Position numbers and translations under genes: made by a program. DNA of 64,000 nt from Geomobilibacter sp964431365 (lineage in GTDB: Bacteria > Desulfobacterota > Desulfuromonadia > Geobacterales > DSM-12255), in NCBI GenBank assembly GCA_964431365.1, contig CAYSJJ010000004.1, forward strand, positions 1 to 64,000, written 5' to 3'. Shown here one piece after another: positions 1 through 6,410 of this stretch (positions are counted from its first letter, which is position 1; each line of letters opens with the position of its first letter). The notes beneath the pieces were generated by a model. It was not told the DNA's origin. It ran no database searches and was given only the letters and a program-made list of their open reading frames with translations.

Positions 1-505
1 CCCGCATCCGTTCGCGATAGACGGCAAGGGCCTCGTCGCCGAACAGGGCGAATATCACCCGTTCCAGTTCCGGGTAGTCGGCAAGGGCCGCACGGGCCTC
101 GTCCAGGGCAATGGCGCACGCCCGGTCCAGCGGGTAGCCGTAGACCCCGCAGCTGATGGCCGGAAACGCAATGGTCCGGAGAGCGTGCTCGTGGGCGATC
201 TCAAAACAGCGCCGGTAGCAGCTCCTCAGGAGCCCCGGCTCGCCGCGGTCGCCGCCGTGCCAGACCGGGCCGACCGTGTGGATGACGTGCCTGGCCGGGA
301 GCCGGTATCCCTTGGTGATCTTGGCGTCACCGGTGGCGCAGCCGTTCAGCCTTCGGCATTCCGCCAGGAGCTCCGGGCCGGCTGCCCGGTGGATCGCCCC
401 ATCCACGCCCCCCCCACCCAGCAGCGAGCTGTTGGCCGCGTTGACGATGGCATCCACGGCCAGCGTGGTGATGTCTGTCCGGATGATCTCGATCTTCTCG
501 TTCAT
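1..505 (-). CDS. Macro-domain protein (ADP-ribose / O-acetyl-ADP-ribose hydrolase type), 3' end outside window
   Basis: The reading frame opens at an ATG at 503-505 behind a strong GGGGGAGGAG ribosome binding site and runs off the left edge, so about 168 codons are visible. The N-terminus has the macro-domain hallmark DAIVNAANSSLLGGGGVDG, followed by AIHRAAG, ITKGYRLPA, HTVGPVW and AFPAISCGVYGYP, which line the ADP-ribose pocket. YmdB-type members remove ADP-ribose or O-acetyl groups in the cytoplasm; whether this one is catalytic is inferred from the family. It reads in the same direction as nfo, which ends 35 bp upstream, so the two may be co-transcribed. Only the last few residues appear to be missing. 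Confidence 0.9.
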   Translation of the reverse strand, partial: MNEKIEIIRTDITTLAVDAIVNAANSSLLGGGGVDGAIHRAAGPELLAECRRLNGCATGDAKITKGYRLPARHVIHTVGPVWHGGDRGEPGLLRSCYRRCFEIAHEHALRTIAFPAISCGVYGYPLDRACAIALDEARAALADYPELERVIFALFGDEALAVYRERMR

Positions 506-539
506 GGCTCCTCCCCCGGGCCGGCGGCCGGCAAGGCGC

Positions 540-1391
540 TCAGGCCCTCAGGCCGCGCAGCAGCGCCAGGTTGATGGCATCCATCTCGTCGTTGTCCCCC
601 TTGGGGGTCTCCAGGATCTTGGGGGTCGTGCTGAAGCGCGGGTCGTTCATCAGGAACCGGAAGCCGTCCAGCCCCATTTCTCCCTGGCCGATGTGATCGT
701 GGCGGTCAACCCGGCACCCCAGCCCCTTCTTGGAGTCGTTGATGTGGAAGCAGTGCAGCCGATCAATGCCGATGACCCGGTCGAATTCGTTGAAGACCGC
801 CCGGTATCCCGCTTCGGTGGTGATGTCGTAGCCGGCGGCAAAGGTGTGGCAGGTGTCGTAGCAGACGCCGAAGCGGTCGGGAAAGTCGGTGCCGTCGATG
901 ATGGCCCGCAGATGCCCGAAGGTGTATCCCAGGTTGGTCCCCTGGCCGGCGGTGGTTTCCAGGAGTATCGTTCCCGTGTAGTCGGGTGTGGCGGCGATCA
1001 GCTGGTTGAACGCCTCGCAGATCCGCTTGATGCCGGTCTCTTCGCCGGCTCCCAGGTGCGAGCCCGGATGCATGACGATCTTGCGGATACCAAGGCGGGC
1101 GCAGCGCTCCATCTCTTCCCTGAAGGAGGCCAGGCTCTTGTCCAGCACCTCGCCGGGCGCGGCGGCCAGGTTGATCAGGTAGATGTCGTGGCTGACGATG
1201 TCGTGAATCCCGGATGCCGCCCACGCATCCCGGAAGAGCGAGACGTCCGAATCGGTCGGCATCTTTCCCCGCCACTGGTTGGAGTTCTGGGTGAATACCT
1301 GGATCACCCCGCAGCCACCCTTTTTGCCCCGCTCTACGGCGAGGTGGAGGCCGCCGGCAATAGACATGTGTGCGCCGAGGTAATCGTTCAT
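540..1391 (-). CDS. nfo: Endonuclease IV (AP endonuclease, TIM barrel)
   Basis: The 283-residue protein matches the usual length of endonuclease IV. It starts MNDYLGAHMSIAGGL and carries family segments such as IQVFTQNSNQW, HPGSHLGAGEETG, ILLETTAGQGTNLG, CYDTCHTFAAGYD and HINDSKKGLG, which hold the His, Glu and Asp ligands of the trinuclear zinc site. The enzyme cuts DNA 5' of abasic sites and removes blocked 3' ends in base excision repair. Its ATG overlaps the stop of the upstream HIT gene by 4 bp, so translation is probably coupled. The macro-domain gene follows on the same strand. I see no anomaly. Confidence 0.96.
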   Translation of the reverse strand: MNDYLGAHMSIAGGLHLAVERGKKGGCGVIQVFTQNSNQWRGKMPTDSDVSLFRDAWAASGIHDIVSHDIYLINLAAAPGEVLDKSLASFREEMERCARLGIRKIVMHPGSHLGAGEETGIKRICEAFNQLIAATPDYTGTILLETTAGQGTNLGYTFGHLRAIIDGTDFPDRFGVCYDTCHTFAAGYDITTEAGYRAVFNEFDRVIGIDRLHCFHINDSKKGLGCRVDRHDHIGQGEMGLDGFRFLMNDPRFSTTPKILETPKGDNDEMDAINLALLRGLRA

Positions 1392-1807
1392 CTGCTCCTC
1401 AGTTCTTTTTGTATCGCGCCGATCCGCTCGGCGTATGCCTCTGCCGGCAGGATCACCGGTTCGTGGGGCTCGCTCCAGATCGGACGGGGCCAGAGCGGGT
1501 CGCCGGCGAACCTGGGGACCAGGTGCCAGTGCATGTGAGGAACCATGTTGCCGAGCAGTTCGTAGTTGATTTTATCAGGCCGGAAGACGTTGTACAGGAC
1601 CGCCGCAACGGCGGAGACCTCCTCCATGACGGCCATGCGGGTGGGCTGGTCCAGGTGGAACAGTTCAGTGACATGCCCTTTGGCAAAAACGAAGGTATAG
1701 CCGGGGAAGAACTGGTCCCGGTTGAGAAGGACATAGCACTGTGCAAGCTCGACGATCCTGAGATCGGCGTCGTCGTCCCATTTGCGGCACATCTGGCAGT
1801 CGGTCAT
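1388..1807 (-). CDS. HIT-family nucleotide hydrolase/transferase
   Basis: This 139-residue protein has the histidine-triad signature H91-M-H93-W-H95 preceded by NYELLGNMVPH. An N-terminal C4-x-x-C7 pair may bind zinc, as in several HIT proteins. HIT enzymes hydrolyse or transfer nucleotide phosphoramidates or dinucleoside polyphosphates; the substrate cannot be read from the sequence. The ATG overlaps the start of nfo by 4 bp, making HIT-nfo-macro a likely minus-strand operon. Upstream lie the dapF terminator and a structured repeat element, so this operon should have its own promoter between them, but I could not pick one out with confidence. Confidence 0.9.
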   Translation of the reverse strand: MTDCQMCRKWDDDADLRIVELAQCYVLLNRDQFFPGYTFVFAKGHVTELFHLDQPTRMAVMEEVSAVAAVLYNVFRPDKINYELLGNMVPHMHWHLVPRFAGDPLWPRPIWSEPHEPVILPAEAYAERIGAIQKELRSR

Positions 1808-1851
1808 CGAAGTCTCTCCTGAAACCCGACAGGTGGAATCATCCGTAGAGA

Positions 1852-2010
1852 GCGTTTCAGCACTGTTTCGTGATGGCTCAAGGCGAAATGAAGCATCAGC
1901 GGTCGATCGTGTCTGAGCCCGCAGGGCGAGTTGATCGACTGCGCGTAATGAGCCTTAGAGCCATAGAAACAGGGCTGTTGGCGAACGGAGGATGACTCCG
2001 CCTGACGAGT
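1852..2010. repeat. Structured intergenic element, copy A (three stems; homologous to copy B at 10338-10496)
   Basis: The element folds into an outer stem (1858-1869 with 1966-1977, plus TGGCTC at 1874-1879 with GAGCCA at 1958-1963), an inner 9-bp stem (1900-1908 with 1933-1941), a GCCC-gca-GGGC tip (1917-1927) and a 3' hairpin (1986-1990 with 1996-2000). Copy B shares the unpaired blocks GAGCCCGCAGGGCGAG, AATGAGCCTTAGAGCCA and GCGAACG. Its stems have different bases yet still pair, so changes on the two sides compensate. It lies between the dapF terminator and the HIT gene. I do not recognise the family, and the sense strand, if any, is unknown. Confidence 0.75.
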
Positions 2011-2021
2011 CCTGGTAAATG

Positions 2022-2055
2022 AAAAGGGCTAAAGGAGGGTGCCTTTAGCCCTTTT
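2022..2055 (-). terminator. Intrinsic terminator of dapF
   Basis: A perfect 14-bp stem (AAAAGGGCTAAAGG with CCTTTAGCCCTTTT) encloses a 6-nt loop. On the minus strand it ends in a run of Ts and begins 21 bp after the dapF stop. The symmetry also gives Ts on the plus strand. Confidence 0.9.
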
Positions 2056-2075
2056 CGATCGGTTCGTGACAGGGG

Positions 2076-2924
2076 TTACAGCGTGCTCAGGTCGATCTCG
2101 CCGGAAAAGACCTCCGTTGCCGGGCCGGTCATGTAGAGGTGGCCGTCGTCCGCCCATTCCAGCTCCAGGTCGCCGCCGGAGAGGTGGTTGAGGATTCGCT
2201 TCTCGGTCAGGCCGTTGAGTGCGCCGGCCACGCAGACGGCGCTGGCGCCGGTTCCGCAGGCCAGGGTCTCGCCGGCCCCCCGCTCCCAGGTCCGCTGGCG
2301 CACTTCCGTGCGAGAGATGATCTGGACGAACTCTACGTTGGTCCGCCGGGGGAAGAGGTCGTGGTTTTCGATGAGCGAGCCGTACTTCTCCACCTGGAAA
2401 TTCTCCACATCGTCCACGAAGATGACGCAGTGCGGGTTCCCCATGGAGACCGTGGTGATGTTGAAGGTGGTATGAAGGATGTTCAGCGGCTGGCTGACGG
2501 TCTTTTCACCCTGCGCATCGCCCAGCATCGGTATCTCCGCCTTGGTGAGGCGCGGTTTGCCCATGTTCACCCGTACCCGCTCCACCTTGTTGTTGCCAGC
2601 GGTGAAGAGCTGCAGGGTCAGGATACCGGCGCCGGTCTCGGCGGTGATCTCCTTCTTGGTCACGATGCCGTGGTCATAGGCATACTTGGCCACGCAGCGG
2701 ATACCGTTGCCGCACATTTCCGACTCCGAGCCGTCGCTGTTGAACATCCGCATACGCACGTCCGCCTTGTCCGAGGGGAGGATCAGGATCAGGCCGTCCG
2801 AGCCGATGCCGAAGTTGCGGTTGGAGACCTTGATGGCAACCTCGGCGGGATTTTCTACCGGTTCTGCAAAACAGTTCACATAGACATAATCGTTGCCGGC
2901 ACCATGCATCTTGGTGAATTTCAT
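2076..2924 (-). CDS. dapF: Diaminopimelate epimerase
   Basis: The 282-residue protein interconverts LL- and meso-diaminopimelate for lysine and peptidoglycan synthesis. It begins MKFTKMHGAGNDYVYV and has both catalytic cysteines: C71 in EMCGNGIRCVAKYA and the second in ETLACGTGASAVC. The frame is open upstream to 3071, but the ATG at 2922-2924 follows AAAGGAG at good spacing and matches the family start, so I choose it. A candidate promoter lies upstream and a strong terminator follows. The neighbouring genes on the plus strand are divergent and unrelated. Confidence 0.96.
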   Translation of the reverse strand: MKFTKMHGAGNDYVYVNCFAEPVENPAEVAIKVSNRNFGIGSDGLILILPSDKADVRMRMFNSDGSESEMCGNGIRCVAKYAYDHGIVTKKEITAETGAGILTLQLFTAGNNKVERVRVNMGKPRLTKAEIPMLGDAQGEKTVSQPLNILHTTFNITTVSMGNPHCVIFVDDVENFQVEKYGSLIENHDLFPRRTNVEFVQIISRTEVRQRTWERGAGETLACGTGASAVCVAGALNGLTEKRILNHLSGGDLELEWADDGHLYMTGPATEVFSGEIDLSTL

Positions 2925-2993
2925 CGGTCTGGCTCCTTTGGCACAGGGGGGATCGACTCGCCGGCTTCCTTCGGGAGAGCTGCGGTGAGAGGG

Positions 2994-3023
2994 TAAATAC
3001 ATAACAAAATTGCCGTCGGTCAA
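2994..3023 (-). promoter_or_regulatory. Candidate sigma-70 promoter of dapF
   Basis: On the minus strand TTGACC (3018-3023) is followed after 18 nt by TATTTA (2994-2999), about 70 nt upstream of the dapF start. Confidence 0.45.
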
Positions 3024-3106
3024 CAAGCAAAAACAGGACCTTCTTGAACCCCTGGAGAGTTTGTGTTTCAATAGCTTCTTAGACCAAAAAGCTTTCAGGG
3101 GGAACC

Positions 3107-3313
3107 ATGGCGATACAGAACAAGATGTGGATGACCGGCAACCTGGACTGGTTTGCCTTTATCGGTGACGAGGAGGTATTTCTCGGCCGCAGGGAGGTTC
3201 CCTATCCGCTGGACGAGGGGGACCGCTGGACCAACGAGTTCGGCGACCGTTTCCGGGTGGAGAACGGCGAGATCGTGCGGTTGGGGCGGGCGAGCGAAGA
3301 GCCGGCAGAGTGA
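3107..3313 (+). CDS. Small protein of unknown function (68 aa)
   Basis: I do not recognise this protein. It is acidic at the C-terminus, has no signal peptide or membrane segment, and contains many aromatic residues (NKMWMTGNLDWFAFIGDEEVF), suggesting a compact beta fold. An AGGGGGAACC ribosome binding site precedes the ATG, and the codon use looks like that of the surrounding genes, so it is probably real. It is 41 bp upstream of the triheme cytochrome gene on the same strand and may share its transcript. A weak promoter-like TTGAAC-17-TTCAAT lies 40-70 nt upstream. Confidence 0.7.
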   Translation: MAIQNKMWMTGNLDWFAFIGDEEVFLGRREVPYPLDEGDRWTNEFGDRFRVENGEIVRLGRASEEPAE

Positions 3314-3339
3314 TGCCCGCGTTCCGGGCAGGAGAGTGA

Positions 3340-3720
3340 ATGGGGGAGGCGATCATGGTGGGAGTGCGAATGGCGGTTGTCGGGATACCGTTGGTGCTGT
3401 TGACGGCATGCGCCACGTCACCGGGCATCACTGGCCCGGAGCATCACGGACGTCCCCTGGCCGGGATGACGCGGCAGGCGGTCTGCGTCGAGTGTCATAA
3501 CTTCGAGACCGCCCGTCATCACCCTTCAGGGATTCCCTATCCGCCGGCGGGGAAGGAAGAGCACTTCCCCCCGCCGCGGCAGCTGGCGGCGAAGGGGATC
3601 ACGGTGCAAAACGGCGAGGTTACCTGCCAGACCTGCCACGAACTTGAAAACCGGGAACGATGGCACCTGCCGGTCGGTATGACGCAGAGCACCCTCTGTC
3701 TTGCCTGTCATCAGATATAG
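3340..3720 (+). CDS. Triheme c-type cytochrome, predicted lipoprotein
   Basis: The protein (126 residues) has a hydrophobic leader ending in a lipobox (LLTAC, Cys24), so it should be exported and lipid-anchored. It has three CxxCH heme c sites: CVECH near residue 49, CQTCH and CLACH at the C-terminus. Extra His pairs (EHHG, RHHPSG, RWH) could be distal ligands. Small multiheme cytochromes carry electrons across the periplasm or outer membrane in metal-reducing bacteria; the partner is unknown. A second in-frame ATG at 3355 has an equally good GGGGGAGG site and gives a shorter leader, so the start is uncertain. Heme attachment would use the System II genes at 48-55 kb. Confidence 0.85.
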   Translation: MGEAIMVGVRMAVVGIPLVLLTACATSPGITGPEHHGRPLAGMTRQAVCVECHNFETARHHPSGIPYPPAGKEEHFPPPRQLAAKGITVQNGEVTCQTCHELENRERWHLPVGMTQSTLCLACHQI

Positions 3721-3765
3721 CCGGCGGGTACCGCGTGGGGTAGTGGGTAATCCAAAAGGTTATTT

Positions 3766-3794
3766 TTGACAATTGCGCTAGAGTTTCTTATAGT
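3766..3794 (+). promoter_or_regulatory. Sigma-70 promoter of the Rrf2 regulator gene
   Basis: TTGACA (3766-3771) and TATAGT (3789-3794) are separated by exactly 17 nt and lie 30-58 nt upstream of the ATG at 3824. Confidence 0.8.
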
Positions 3795-3823
3795 GATGTA
3801 TCCTATCGCATGAGGAGTAAAGA

Positions 3824-4291
3824 ATGCGTCTTTCCACCAAGAGTCGTTACGGTCTGCGGGCGCTTTTCGACATTGCCTACAACTCCGGGACCCTGCCGGC
3901 CCAGATCCAGGACATATCCAGGCGGCAGCAGATTTCACCGCGCTATCTGGAGCAGATATTCCAGTCGTTGAAAAAGGCGGGCATCCTGAAGAGCAAGCGT
4001 GGTCCCCAGGGGGGGTACATGCTGGCGAAAAGCCCGGAGGCCATTACCCTGAAGGAGATCATTCATGCCACTGAGGGGGAGTTGGTGCTGGTGGAGTGCA
4101 ACAGCGCAAAAAGAAAGAAGAAGGGTGAGTGCACCTTTGACGGCGCCTGCGTCACCCAGACGGTCTGGCAGGAGGCGAGCACCCTGTTGAACGGCTACTT
4201 CTCCGAAATCACCCTGAAAACCCTCTGCGACCGCGGGGTGGCCATGGGGGTGGCGAGGGAACAGGATCACCGCTTCGTCTACTACATCTGA
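3824..4291 (+). CDS. Rrf2/IscR-family transcriptional regulator
   Basis: The 155-residue protein starts MRLSTKSRYGLRALFD, the canonical Rrf2 winged-helix start, followed by the DNA-reading segment ISPRYLEQIFQSLKKAG and the wing SKRGPQGGYML. Three cysteines (C92, C103, C109) sit where IscR binds its [2Fe-2S] cluster, so it may sense iron-sulfur status, redox or a related signal. No isc, suf or cys genes are adjacent; the next gene is larE, behind a terminator. The start has a TGAGGAG site and a near-consensus promoter. Autoregulation is common in this family, but no clear operator could be assigned. Confidence 0.9.
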   Translation: MRLSTKSRYGLRALFDIAYNSGTLPAQIQDISRRQQISPRYLEQIFQSLKKAGILKSKRGPQGGYMLAKSPEAITLKEIIHATEGELVLVECNSAKRKKKGECTFDGACVTQTVWQEASTLLNGYFSEITLKTLCDRGVAMGVAREQDHRFVYYI

Positions 4292-4311
4292 TCCGTCACC
4301 AGCGTTTCAGC

Positions 4312-4340
4312 GGCCCGCCTCGGCGGGCCTTCTTTTTTTG
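4312..4340 (+). terminator. Intrinsic terminator of the Rrf2 gene
   Basis: GGCCCGCC pairs with GGCGGGCC (4312-4329) and is followed by TTCTTTTTTT. It lies 20 bp after the stop and 12 bp before the larE start. Confidence 0.9.
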
Positions 4341-4352
4341 CGGGGATATCCA

Positions 4353-5150
4353 ATGGACGAACTACAGGCGAAACTTGGCAAACTCAAGGCGATCATCAAG
4401 GAGATGGGGTCGGTGCTGGTGGCCTTTTCCGGCGGTGTCGACTCGACCTTTCTCGTCGCCGTGGCCCACCAGGTCCTCGGCGACAGCGTGGTGGCGATGA
4501 CCGCCACCTCACCCACCTACCCTGAGCACGAGTTCAGGGAGGCGGTGACACTGGCGGCTCAGACCGGGGTGCGGCAGGTGGTGATCGAATCCAATGAACT
4601 GGAGATCCCGGGCTTCGCGGACAACCCCCGGGATCGCTGCTATCACTGCAAGAAGGAGCTCTTTACTCTCTGCCGGGCCAAGGCCGATGAACTGGAACTT
4701 GACTGGGTAGCCGACGGCAGCAATACGGACGATCTCGGCGACTACCGGCCCGGCCGCACGGCGGCAGGGGAGCTGGCCGTCAGGAGCCCCTTGCTGGAGG
4801 CCGGGCTCGGCAAGGCTGACATCAGGGCGCTGAGCCGGGAGATGGGACTCCCCACCTGGAACAAACAGCCGTTTGCCTGCCTCTCCAGCCGTTTTCCCTA
4901 TGGGACGGCCATTACCCCGGAACGGCTCGACATGGTGGGGAAGGGCGAGGAATTCCTGCGGGAGCGGGGTTTCGCGGTCTACCGGGTCCGCTACCATGGC
5001 GAGACCGCCCGTATCGAGCTGGCTCCCGGCGAGATGGGGCGCCTTCTGGACCCGGAGCTGCGGAACGAGGTGGTCGGGGCATTCAAGGCGGCCGGCTTCA
5101 AGTACGTTGCGCTGGACCTGGAGGGGTACCGGACCGGGAGTATGAACTGA
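4353..5150 (+). CDS. larE: ATP-dependent sacrificial sulfur transferase LarE (PP-loop)
   Basis: The 265-residue protein has the PP-loop SGGVDSTF (residues 26-33) and the LarE-type segment KQPFACLSSRFPYG with Cys176, the position of the sacrificial cysteine in Lactobacillus plantarum LarE. It also has C96-Y-H-C99, so three cysteines are present, the pattern reported for LarE proteins that use a [4Fe-4S] cluster instead of destroying a cysteine. LarE inserts sulfur into pyridinium dicarboxylate to build the nickel-pincer cofactor of lactate racemase and related enzymes. No larA, larB or larC lies in the window. The ATG at 4353 is chosen over an upstream TTG inside the terminator tract. Confidence 0.88.
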   Translation: MDELQAKLGKLKAIIKEMGSVLVAFSGGVDSTFLVAVAHQVLGDSVVAMTATSPTYPEHEFREAVTLAAQTGVRQVVIESNELEIPGFADNPRDRCYHCKKELFTLCRAKADELELDWVADGSNTDDLGDYRPGRTAAGELAVRSPLLEAGLGKADIRALSREMGLPTWNKQPFACLSSRFPYGTAITPERLDMVGKGEEFLRERGFAVYRVRYHGETARIELAPGEMGRLLDPELRNEVVGAFKAAGFKYVALDLEGYRTGSMN

Positions 5151-5155
5151 GCGGC

Positions 5156-5274
5156 GGTTGCTGAAAAACAGCCATCTCGCCGCCGTCCTCGCTCGCTTCC
5201 TTGTGCGGCGTAGCGCGGCTAGGCCTCCGCGGAGCTTGCTGCGGGTGCGACGATCTGACTATTTTTGAGCAACC
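5156..5274 (+). repeat. 119-bp MITE-like palindromic repeat, copy 1
   Basis: The element runs from GGTTGCTGAAAAACAGCC to the imperfect inverted end TGACTATTTTTGAGCAACC, with an inner GC-rich palindrome. The same 119-bp unit occurs at 25460-25578 and, inverted, at 36009-36127. It starts 5 bp after the larE stop in the gap between convergent larE and hsp20. No clear target duplication is visible here. Confidence 0.9.
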
Positions 5275-5332
5275 TGAGTCTTCTTGGCACTGGGTTCTTG
5301 TCCCTGCCTTGTGCCCTGTGCCTTGCGCCAGT

Positions 5333-5776
5333 TTACTTCACTTCCACGTTGATCTGCTTCGGTTTCTTCTCTTCCCGCTTCGGCAGGGTGATGGTCAGCA
5401 CGCCATGCTCGCAGGTCGCCTTCACCTGCTCCTGGTTGATGGTGTGCGGGAGCGAGAAGCTCCGCTGGAAGGTGCCGTAAAAGCGTTCGACCCGGTGGTA
5501 GTTCTCCTTCTTCACCTCCTGGCTGTGCTTCCTCTCCCCCCGGATGGTCAGGGTGTTCTCCTCGATCCGGATGTCGATCTCCTTCTGGTCCACGCCAGGG
5601 ACCTCCGCCTTGATCACCACCGAGTTCTCGTCTTCGTAGATGTCCACCGGCGGCTGCCAGATCCCCTCCCGAAGCTCTTCACCCCCCTCACGGTTCCACG
5701 CCATGTCCAGCAGCCGGTTCATCTGCTCCTGCATGGCCCTGAGGTCCCGAAACGGATTGTATTTGACGATTGCCAT
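5333..5776 (-). CDS. Hsp20/alpha-crystallin small heat-shock protein
   Basis: The 147-residue protein starts MAIVKYNPFRDLRAMQEQMNRLLD, a typical Hsp20 N-terminus. It has an alpha-crystallin domain from about residue 45 to 140 (IYEDENSVVIKAEVPG, IRIEENTLTIRGER, GTFQRSFSLP, GVLTITLPK). These ATP-independent chaperones form oligomers and hold unfolding proteins. The ATG at 5774-5776 follows AAGGAGG and is preferred to the upstream codon at 5803. A sigma-70-like promoter overlaps the base of an upstream hairpin. Downstream on its strand is the 119-bp repeat, which can form a stem and may end the transcript. Confidence 0.95.
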   Translation of the reverse strand: MAIVKYNPFRDLRAMQEQMNRLLDMAWNREGGEELREGIWQPPVDIYEDENSVVIKAEVPGVDQKEIDIRIEENTLTIRGERKHSQEVKKENYHRVERFYGTFQRSFSLPHTINQEQVKATCEHGVLTITLPKREEKKPKQINVEVK

Positions 5777-5821
5777 GGGTCGTGCCTCCTTCTGCGGTAT
5801 CACTAGGTGCTTCTGTTCAGT

Positions 5822-5849
5822 AACATAATCACGGGATCGGAAAAGTCAA
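5822..5849 (-). promoter_or_regulatory. Candidate promoter of hsp20
   Basis: On the minus strand TTGACT (5844-5849) and TATGTT (5822-5827) are 16 nt apart. The -35 box overlaps the foot of the terminator hairpin of the upstream gene. No CIRCE element is visible. Confidence 0.5.
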
Positions 5850-5880
5850 GGCGGGAGCAGTTGTTCTGCCCCCGCCTTGA
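5846..5880 (-). terminator. Terminator of the 57-aa gene
   Basis: TCAAGGCGGGAGCAG pairs with CTGCCCCCGCCTTGA (one mismatch in 15) around a 5-nt loop. On the minus strand CTTTT follows, 28 bp after the stop at 5908. Confidence 0.75.
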
Positions 5881-5907
5881 TGGAGTGTAGGAGTTGCCGT
5901 ACGCTGA

Positions 5908-6081
5908 TCAGATCTTCTTCCCTTTCGGGACGCTGTGTTTGAGTTTCTTGGAGCCATCGTAGAGCATGGTCTTGGCTAATCCCCGCCGTTCCTTCAGGTC
6001 CCTCCGGGTGCAATCGCTTTCCAGCACCAGTTCCTTCTCCTCTGCCAACCGCTCCAGTGCCGCAAATTCCTTCTCGGTCAT
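5908..6081 (-). CDS. Small basic protein of unknown function (57 aa)
   Basis: I do not recognise this protein. It is Lys/Glu-rich, probably helical at the N-terminus (MTEKEFAALERLAEEKELVLE), with a basic C-terminal tail ending KKLKHSVPKGKKI. The ATG at 6079-6081 has an ideal AAGGAG site 7 nt away. An ATG at 6102 would add seven residues (MAKRSVR) but has a weak site, and the frame is open to 6159. It is divergent from the DUF4177-polA unit, and a hairpin terminator follows it. Its short length, charge and single cysteine give no firm function. Confidence 0.6.
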   Translation of the reverse strand: MTEKEFAALERLAEEKELVLESDCTRRDLKERRGLAKTMLYDGSKKLKHSVPKGKKI

Positions 6082-6175
6082 ACGCACACTCCTTTTCGCC
6101 ATGGTTGTCCGCAAATAATGGCGGTGAACAAACGATACCATACGGCTGGATGGATGCAACCGGCTACGAATCCCC

Positions 6176-6204
6176 TTGAAGGGTAGGGGTAACTCGGCTA
6201 CTAT
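6176..6204 (+). promoter_or_regulatory. Candidate promoter of the DUF4177-polA operon
   Basis: TTGAAG (6176-6181) and TACTAT (6199-6204) are 17 nt apart, 30 nt upstream of the first ATG of the operon. Confidence 0.55.
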
Positions 6205-6233
6205 GGCCGCATCATGGGGGACGAGGGGGAAAG

Positions 6234-6410
6234 ATGCTGCGCTACAAGGTGGTGGAGGTGAACACGGTTTCCGAGGATATCCTGGAAGAGATTCTGAACG
6301 AGTGGACCGCCAAGGGGTGGCGTTTCGACGGCATCCATTTCGCCATGCGCGAGTCCCAGAAACGGCCCTCCATGGCCTTTGTCCTCTTCACCACGGAAGA
6401 GGGGGAGTAG
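6234..6410 (+). CDS. DUF4177-like microprotein (58 aa)
   Basis: An ATG at 6234 with a GGGGGAAAG ribosome binding site opens a 58-codon frame whose TAG directly abuts the ATG of polA. The product starts MLRYKVVEVNTVSEDILEEIL and continues NEWTAKGWRFDGIHFAMRE, the compact alpha/beta pattern of DUF4177 proteins, which have no known biochemical role. The tight junction implies co-translation with polA. No signal peptide or membrane segment is present. The family assignment is from memory of the pattern (K-V-V-E ... L-N-E-W-A-x-x-G-W). Confidence 0.75.
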   Translation: MLRYKVVEVNTVSEDILEEILNEWTAKGWRFDGIHFAMRESQKRPSMAFVLFTTEEGE

